NCBI RefSeq assembly: GCF_000372725.1
Contig: NW_005201047.1
Span: 3,916 to 25,633 of the forward strand
DNA: 21,718 bases
Direction: 5' to 3'
From: Emiliania huxleyi CCMP1516
Lineage: Eukaryota; Haptophyta; Isochrysidales; Noelaerhabdaceae
Of this stretch, positions 16,501-21,718 are shown in pieces; the stretch's first letter is position 1; every line of letters begins with the position of its first letter. Below the pieces are notes generated by a model. That model saw nothing but the letters and a program-made list of their open reading frames with translations. It did no database searches and had not been told where the DNA came from. Position numbers and translations under genes: made by a program.

Positions 16501-17751
16501 CCGACAAAGGCCCGGCGGTCGTCTGCGTTGCCCGCGCCGCCTCCGACGCCGCGGCCGCTGAGCGCGTCTCTGCCGCCTTGCGCGCGCGGGGAGTGTGGAG
16601 CGACGCCGCTCGCTCGCCGAAGCTGCGCTGCCTGGCCGGCGACGTGACGCTGCCAGGGTTCGGGCTCTCTGATGGGGTGGTAGCGGCGAGCCTCGCCTCG
16701 GTGCGTCTGGTGATCCACAACGCCGCCGCCGTCAACCACGCCACCGCGTACGCCGGCCTGAAGGAGGCGAACGTCGGCTCTCTTGTTCGTGCGATCCGGC
16801 TCGCGCACGGCCTGGAGGCTGCCAACCGTAAGCCGGTGCACGTCGCATTTGTCTCCACCGCCGGCGTCTGCGGACGGCGAGCCTGCCACGACGCGCAGGC
16901 GCCGCCACGGATCGAGATGGCGGCGGTGGACGGTGCCAACGGGTACGTGCAAGGCAAGTGGGTCGCCGAGCGGCTGATTGAGAACGCCAACGCCGCCGCC
17001 CGCTCCGCCGGCGCGCCGGCGCGCTACTCAATCTTCCGACCGGGCGCCATCAGCGGCCACTCTGTGACGGGAGACTGCAACATTGGAGACTCGCTCAACC
17101 GGTACCTGGTCGGTTTCCGACTGCTCGGCCTCGCTCCGCCGCTGCCAGACATGCGCGTTCGGGTGGACATGTCTCCGGTGGACTGGGTGGCGGGCGCCAT
17201 CGGGGGCATCGCCACTCAGGAGGCCGGCGGGGCGGCACCTCGCGAGCGCTGCGAGACGCCCTGCTTCACTCTCGACAACGGCGCCTCGCTTCCGTACGAA
17301 GACCTTCTCACGGAGCTCGACGTGCCCGTCGCACCGAGCTACGAGGCGTGGCTGGCCGAGCTGCAGGCAGATATGGGGAGATATGGGGAGATATAGGCTG
17401 GCCGAGCGGCAGGCCGCGCTGGAGGAAGAGGCCCGAGATCGCCCGAGATCGGCCCGAGAACCGGCCCGAGATTGCCCGAGAGGGCCCGAGATTGCCCGAG
17501 AGGGCCCGGGGCTGTCCGTGCTGCAGGCAGCGCTGGAGGCGGAGCCCGAGGCGGCGCCGCACCCCAACCCTCTGCGCGGGCTGCTCGGCGCTCTCAAGGC
17601 AGCTCCGCCCTCGTTCGGCTCGACGGGCTCCAAGGCACACATGGCCCACCTGGCGGAGCGTGGCCACCCCTGCCCGACGGTGACGCCGGCGCTGCTCCGC
17701 ACCTACCTGCGCCGTTTCGAGGAGGAGGGGGCGCTCCCGCGCGCCGCATGA
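13566..17751 (+). CDS. Adenylation - carrier - thioester-reductase (carboxylic acid reductase-like), nine exons
   Basis: Exons: 13566-13745, 13918-14006, 14081-14166, 14509-14654, 14800-14835, 14904-14972, 15037-15516, 15579-17366, 17527-17751; together 1032 codons in one frame plus stop. Adenylation domain (about 1-500), closest in style to the oxalyl-CoA synthetase/4-coumarate-CoA ligase class: LFLHTSGTTGKPKG (ends at 167), 'PLFHVHGLMSALFSTLYSGG', 'AYAMTEAAHQ', GFFRTGDLGYLDEEGY (379-394) and KGPTGK (about 488). Carrier domain with LDSF; Ser570 is the phosphopantetheine site. Thioester reductase (about 650-950, Lys2-like): GATGFLG (654-660), VSTAG (Ser788) and Tyr818-x3-Lys822. It should activate a carboxylic acid with ATP, hold it as a thioester and release it with NADPH as an aldehyde. 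No condensation domain. Introns 3, 5, 7 and 8 are GC-AG. The substrate is unknown. Confidence 0.82.
14190..14460. repeat. 11-bp minisatellite in reductase intron 3
   Basis: About 24 units of GCCGAGRKGCA (for example gccgagatgca, gccgaggtgca, gccgagaggca) fill most of the 342-bp intron. Because 11 is not a multiple of 3 and no unit makes a stop, long spurious frames run through it on both strands. Confidence 0.95.
14681..14790. repeat. 10-bp minisatellite in reductase intron 4
   Basis: About 11 units of TCGGGYRATC (tcgggcgatc, tcgggtgatc, tcgggcaatc). The same unit appears on the opposite strand in intron 8 (17430-17512). Confidence 0.95.
17367..17526 (+). other. Reductase intron 8: junction duplication plus inverted minisatellite
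   Basis: This GC-AG intron begins gcagatatggggagatatgg. Its inner part 17397-17432 (gctggccgagcggcaggccg, then cgctggaggaagag) resembles the spliced junction of exons 8 and 9 (gctggccgagctgcag + gcagcgctggaggc). Then come units of gcccgagatc, the reverse complement of the intron 4 unit. The 11-nt sequence gctgcaggcag occurs at both ends (17360-17370, 17520-17530). Confidence 0.8.
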
Positions 17752-18164
17752 AGAGGCCGCAGAGGAGGCGGCGGGAAGAGGTTCGCGCGCGGGATGGGGG
17801 GGGGGGAGGGGGTCTAATGAACAGCTTCTGACGGCACGCTTGGGCTGACGTCTTCCAGGCGGATTCGTGGTTGAATCGCACGTGCGCCTCCCTGCGAGCT
17901 GCGTGAGCCTGTTGATTGATGGTGTGCGCTTTCACATAAACGCACAACCCGGGCCCCGAATCGCACAGTGACAGGCGCACAGGATATATCTTTCTTTCTC
18001 GTCAGGTCTCCGTTCGTGTCTGTCCCCCGCCCCTCCCTCGCCCCTCCGCGCACCCCCCGCCCCGCCCCCGCCCGCCCGCCCCCCGGCCCCCCCTTGCCCC
18101 ACCACTCGTGTGTCGCTCGTGGGCTCGCGTCTGTCACAGTCGGTCTGAGTTTTTCATAAGCCTA
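17752..18164. other. Convergent 3' intergenic region
   Basis: It lies between the reductase stop and the stop of the MFS gene. It contains a G10 run near 17797-17806 and a C-rich pyrimidine stretch at 18015-18105. No coding or RNA feature was recognised. Confidence 0.3.
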
Positions 18165-19800
18165 TCAGACAAGTGAGCCGGCCCGAGCCCCCCCGGTCAC
18201 CGCCCTACTGTCTCTCGAACTTCCCACGTCGATCACGCTCCCGCTAAATGCGCGCGTGACGGGGGCCGGTTCGGGCGCCACCTGATTAACCTCGCCAGCC
18301 GCCCGACCTGCTGGCTGCAAGCACATGAGTAGAGCCAGGGCCAGAATCAAGGCCAGGACGATGATGCCCTACGAGGGGGGGGAGCTCAGATGAGTGGCCG
18401 TGCTGCGGCCGGGCTCGGGCAGGCTCATGCGCCACGGCGACAGCGACGCAGCGCCAGCCGTATATCCCATTGATGTAGCCGCTCCCAGTGCTGCCGATGC
18501 CGGCAAAGAAGAAGATGATGAAATCGTTGGCTCCCTAATGAGACCGAGGTCGCTCCTTCTTTCAAAGTAGGGTTGGCACATTGGCTAGGCTGAGCCTGCA
18601 CTCGCGCAGCATCTCGCTCCTCGTAGCACCTACACACGTGCTCTCCCCGCTCAACCCTGCTCGTGGTGAGCAGCACACCCGTCGAGGGCAGCTCACGAGG
18701 CGAGAAGCAATGTGCCCGCAGTGAAGCACAGATTCCAACCCAGCCCGCACAGCGTCATGCCAGCGATGAAATTTTCGAGCGCCCCTCCGGCCGCAAGCGT
18801 GCCCGCTGCGATAAGCAGAAGGAAGGCGCCGCAACAAGAGGTCCGCTGTGGGCCAAGCGTCGAGATGACGCGGCCCGTGACAAACCCTGGGCCGAACATG
18901 GCCAGAAAGTGGAGTTGCAACGTGAGGCTCGAGTACCTACTCTCACGCCAGAGACAGCTGTTGGCAGCTACAACCAACAACCGGCAGGATGGCTCGCTTG
19001 GCACGTGTCGCTCCAGCAACTGCCGATGGGATACGCGTCGGCCTCGCAGCCGTCGTGCATGACCACCACGAGAGGGCTCATGAGAGAGACCATGCTGGTG
19101 TGGGCGAGTGCTGCGATGGCGACAGCAGCGATGCATCGCGGATCCGCGCACATCAGCCGAGGCAGGCTCTGTGAGACTGGCGCAGATGTTTTGCCGGCAG
19201 ACGCTGGGAACGTGACGCAGACCGAGAAGAGCGCGTTGAGGACCCCGATGGTGCTGATCCCGGCAAACGCGCCGAGGAATTCGTAGCGCCGCGAATCCCC
19301 AAACACTCGGCCAAGCTCTTTCGTTGCGAGGGCCAGGTTTGGCCCTGCGACCGCTGCAATGACGCCGCCGGAAAGGACAAGTGTCACCGCATATGGTCGC
19401 TGCGATGGCGAGCAAACCTCCAATGCCGCGAATCTATAGAAGTGAGACAGGCCCTGGGCTAGTCCAGCCAGGAAGGAGGAGATAAATATCAGCGAGGGAA
19501 TATTGCAGATCAGCCCAATTGCACCAGCAGCACCAGAACAAACGCATAACCCGCAGCCGATCAAAAATCCATTGAGGCGGCCGCAATGGCGGAACAACGC
19601 GGCCGACGGGATCGATATGAGCGCTGCTCCTGCGAGAAAGGTGCTGATAGTCAGAGGGGCAGCGCCGATCGACGAGCCAGTCGCTGTGGCGGCGAGCGGC
19701 CCCACGGCGGTGAGCAGGGTGCCTACGGCGGCAGATGATGCAGCAGCTGAGGGATCCGCAGCAAAGAGGCCGGAGTAGAAGGACGAAACGTGGCACTCGA
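18165..19800 (-). CDS. Major facilitator superfamily transporter, multi-exon
   Basis: Minus-strand exons: about 19800-19035, 18936-18697, 18629-18596, 18534 to about 18446, and 18368-18165 (stop). Frames join cleanly at the first three introns (98, 67 and 61 bp; the third is GC-AG). The donor of the last intron is uncertain within about 15 bp, and the 5' end is unresolved because the frame has no good ATG. Landmarks of an MFS fold resembling bacterial YfcJ-like permeases: 'SAALFRHCGRLNGFLIG' after helix 2, 'FISSFLAGLAQGLSHFYRFA', 'YAVTLVLSGGVIAAVAGPNL', 'SLTLQLHFLAMFGPGFVTGR', 'NFIAGMTLCGLGWNLCFTAG' and 'YEERDAARVQGANDFIIFFF'. The last exon supplies a hydrophobic helix (GIIVLALILALALLM) and a tail of about 50 residues. 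The substrate is unknown. It is divergent from, and nearly abuts, the DUF1501 gene. Confidence 0.7.
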
Positions 19801-19858
19801 GCTCAAGGCGCAGGCCCAGCAGGCAGCGAGGAGAAGCAAGTTCGCCCTCGCCGACTGC

Positions 19859-21718
19859 ATGTGTGCATACCTCTGCAGCTTGCCGCCAACAACACCGCCC
19901 TCGCCACCACCGTCCTCGCCGCCAACAACACCGCCAACATCGCCTCAACCGCTTCTTCCACCCTCTTGGAGCATATACGGGGAGGCATCGGGCGATCAGT
20001 GCTTGAATCATGAGATGCTCTGGATCGCGAAAATCAGTGTCGACGAGTGCTCTCGCACGTGCGCGTTGTATAATGGGAAATTCTACCCATACTTCGAGCA
20101 TGCAACCAATGGAGACAACAATTGTAGATGCTACAGCACTTGCACGCTGAAAGGCTCTGCCAGCTGGGGTCTGATGGTCTATCAGCAAGCGACACCGCCG
20201 CCCTCACAGTTTGTCAAATCGGATATTGGCGCTCAAAACTATGTAGCACAAGGATGCCCAGATGGCTACGAGCGGATCACCTCCTCCGAAGAGTGCGAGG
20301 CCGCTGCCGGCGCCTTACAACTTATGAGAGCCGTTGGCGACTATGAGGACGATTGGAACGACTGGCCTCAGGCGTGCTGGATACATCCCACTTTTAACAC
20401 CGTCCACTTCAACCTGAACCTGGACGAAGATGAAATTGACTGTTCGTCCGAAAGACATTGCAGAGGGGCCAGCACCATCTGCAAGCGCACGCAACCGTCA
20501 CCCCCTCCATTAAGCCCATTGCCCCCGGACGCCCCTCCCTTCCCCCCGGCCGCACCTCCCCCCAGCTGGCCGCCCACCAGCCCGCCGCCCGCCAGCCCGC
20601 CGCCGGCATCGCCTCTCGGCGGCGACGATTACAAGGCGGTCATCGTGATCGAAGCCTTCGGCGGCCTCGACACGTTCAACATGCTCATGCCGCACTCTCT
20701 CTGCGACGCGGCCGCCGGAGGTTACGACGAGTACCTCCAGGCGCGCGGGGGGCTGTTCACCACCGGAGCGGAAGACAGCGGCGTCGGGCTCAGGCAGGAC
20801 GCCCTCCAACAGATCGCTGCAAACGCGAGCGCGAAGCGGCAGCCGTGCGACGTAATGGGACTGCACCCAAAGCTGGTGAAGACAAAGGCGATGTACGAGA
20901 GCGGAGACGCCGCGGCATACGCCAACATCGGCGCGCTTGTCGAGCACCTTACGCCCGACGAGTTCTTCGGCCTCATAAAAGCGAAAAGGGACGTTCCCAA
21001 TGCGCTCTTCTCGCACAACAAACAGCAGGACTTCAGTCAGACGCTCTCAAACAACCAGTTTGAGCCGGGCATACTCGGGAAGGTGATGAGCGCGCTCGAC
21101 ACCCCGGCGTGCGACGCGCAGGGCAACGCGAGCGCCGGCAGCGGCCGCACGTCGTACAAGACCGGGCTGTACGCCATGTCTGGTGCCGCGCCGCGAGCAT
21201 TGACAGGAGGGCCCAGCCTCGCGCTCGCCATCGACTCGAGGCGAGGCGACATCCGCCGGCTTTCGGAGTACGAGCGGCTCTGGCGCCACATCGAGAACCT
21301 GACGGCCGCGCCCTCGCGCTCGATCTTCGCCGAGACGCACTCGCGCGTGCTGGGGCGGGCGATCCAGGACGCGGAGACACTCGGCGATGCGATTGACGCG
21401 GCAACAACGACGACGACCTTCAACGACTGCTGCGATGTTGGCGGGGGCTGCGGCTGTACATTTGCAATGGCGCTGCGCACCGTCGCGCGCGTCATCAAGG
21501 CGCGCAGCGCGACGGGCGTGCAGCGCGCGGCCTTCTGGATGGGGACGAGGGGTGTCGACGCGCACGCGTCGATGGACTCTCCGGGCGACGGCATAATGTC
21601 GATGATCGACAACTCGGTCGACGACTTCCGGAAGGAGATGGTGGCGCAGGGGCTGTGGGACAAGGTGACCGTCATCACCCTCTCCGAGTTCGGAAGGACG
21701 ATCATCGGTAACGGGCGG
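19859..21718 (+). CDS. Secreted-type Cys-rich / DUF1501 protein, 3' end beyond window
   Basis: One open frame runs from a stop near 19747 to the window end without interruption; the ATG at 19859 gives 620 codons so far. ATG 20015 is an alternative, and an upstream exon with a signal peptide is possible. Order: a short Pro/Thr/Ser linker (SLPPTTPPSPPPSSPPTTPP); Cys-rich module 1 (about 45-110, 'ISVDECSRTCALYNGKFYPY', 'CRCYSTCTLKG'), PAN/apple-like in spacing; Cys-rich module 2 (about 128-211, 'GCPDGYERITSSEECEAAAG', 'CWIHPTFNTVHFNLN', CSSERHC, ICK), like modules common in algal surface proteins; a Pro-rich linker; then DUF1501 from about residue 255 ('AVIVIEAFGGLDTFNMLMPH'), including the conserved 'VTVITLSEFGRT' right at the edge. 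DUF1501 is a mainly bacterial, often secreted family of unknown function, related to sulfatase/alkaline-phosphatase-like folds. Confidence 0.75.
   Translation, partial: MCAYLCSLPPTTPPSPPPSSPPTTPPTSPQPLLPPSWSIYGEASGDQCLNHEMLWIAKISVDECSRTCALYNGKFYPYFEHATNGDNNCRCYSTCTLKGSASWGLMVYQQATPPPSQFVKSDIGAQNYVAQGCPDGYERITSSEECEAAAGALQLMRAVGDYEDDWNDWPQACWIHPTFNTVHFNLNLDEDEIDCSSERHCRGASTICKRTQPSPPPLSPLPPDAPPFPPAAPPPSWPPTSPPPASPPPASPLGGDDYKAVIVIEAFGGLDTFNMLMPHSLCDAAAGGYDEYLQARGGLFTTGAEDSGVGLRQDALQQIAANASAKRQPCDVMGLHPKLVKTKAMYESGDAAAYANIGALVEHLTPDEFFGLIKAKRDVPNALFSHNKQQDFSQTLSNNQFEPGILGKVMSALDTPACDAQGNASAGSGRTSYKTGLYAMSGAAPRALTGGPSLALAIDSRRGDIRRLSEYERLWRHIENLTAAPSRSIFAETHSRVLGRAIQDAETLGDAIDAATTTTTFNDCCDVGGGCGCTFAMALRTVARVIKARSATGVQRAAFWMGTRGVDAHASMDSPGDGIMSMIDNSVDDFRKEMVAQGLWDKVTVITLSEFGRTIIGNGR

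Noticed and set aside
19801..20188. Extending the MFS protein to the upstream in-frame start at 20188
   Set aside because: The extension is Arg/Trp/Cys-rich antisense to the Pro-rich and Cys-rich coding sequence of the DUF1501 gene.
20458..21063. Plus-strand frame inside the DUF1501 region
   Set aside because: Arg/Ala-rich off-frame reading; the true frame stays open through it to the window end.

Overview
This window reads as nuclear DNA of a eukaryotic alga, most likely a haptophyte or a close ecological equivalent. The evidence is high GC, genes on both strands with short introns (54-342 bp), many GC-AG introns alongside GT-AG, and a large secreted-type protein built from Cys-rich modules and Pro-rich linkers fused to a DUF1501 domain. 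No taxonomic marker gene is present, so the assignment is an inference. There are no operons; genes are convergent, divergent or alone.

Layout: 1-876 (-) is the 5' part of a LisH/CTLH gene (five exons, the gene runs off the left edge). 1001-1313 is a dispersed repeat that recurs at 11251-11566; each copy lies just upstream of a minus-strand gene. 1625-2300 (-) and 4548-5180 (+) are inverted, decayed copies of an unrecognised two-module gene. They flank a METTL24/FkbM-like methyltransferase (2604-3677, -). 5181-6380 is repeat- and palindrome-rich with one doubtful coding stretch. 6385-7536 (-) is an Asp/Glu-racemase-family protein with an acylation-type N-terminus and an exact 66-bp tandem duplication. 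8213-9256 (+) is an orphan multi-pass membrane protein. 9627-11204 (-) is an F-box/RCC1 propeller protein with freshly duplicated blades. 11626-12734 (-) holds retroelement debris (RNase H) and a small Cys/His ORF. 13566-17751 (+) is a nine-exon adenylation-carrier-thioester reductase (carboxylic-acid-reductase architecture). 18165-19800 (-) is a multi-exon MFS transporter. 19859-21718 (+) is the DUF1501 protein, cut by the right edge.

The most striking signal is in the introns. In the three split genes I could place 15 introns by protein-family continuity and reading frame, and 6 of these are GC-AG. In several, the first 10-33 nt of the intron are an imperfect copy of the first nucleotides of the NEXT exon. 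The best case is 30 of 31 nt identical (209-239 against 138-168). The last intron of the reductase also contains a second copy of its own exon-exon junction. This points to introns made by local duplication, or by insertion with long target duplication, with the splice donor sitting inside the duplicated exon start. Three reductase introns are packed with 10-11 bp minisatellites; two of these carry the same unit in opposite orientation and could pair in the pre-mRNA.

All calls rest on reading the sequence by eye; no searches were run.
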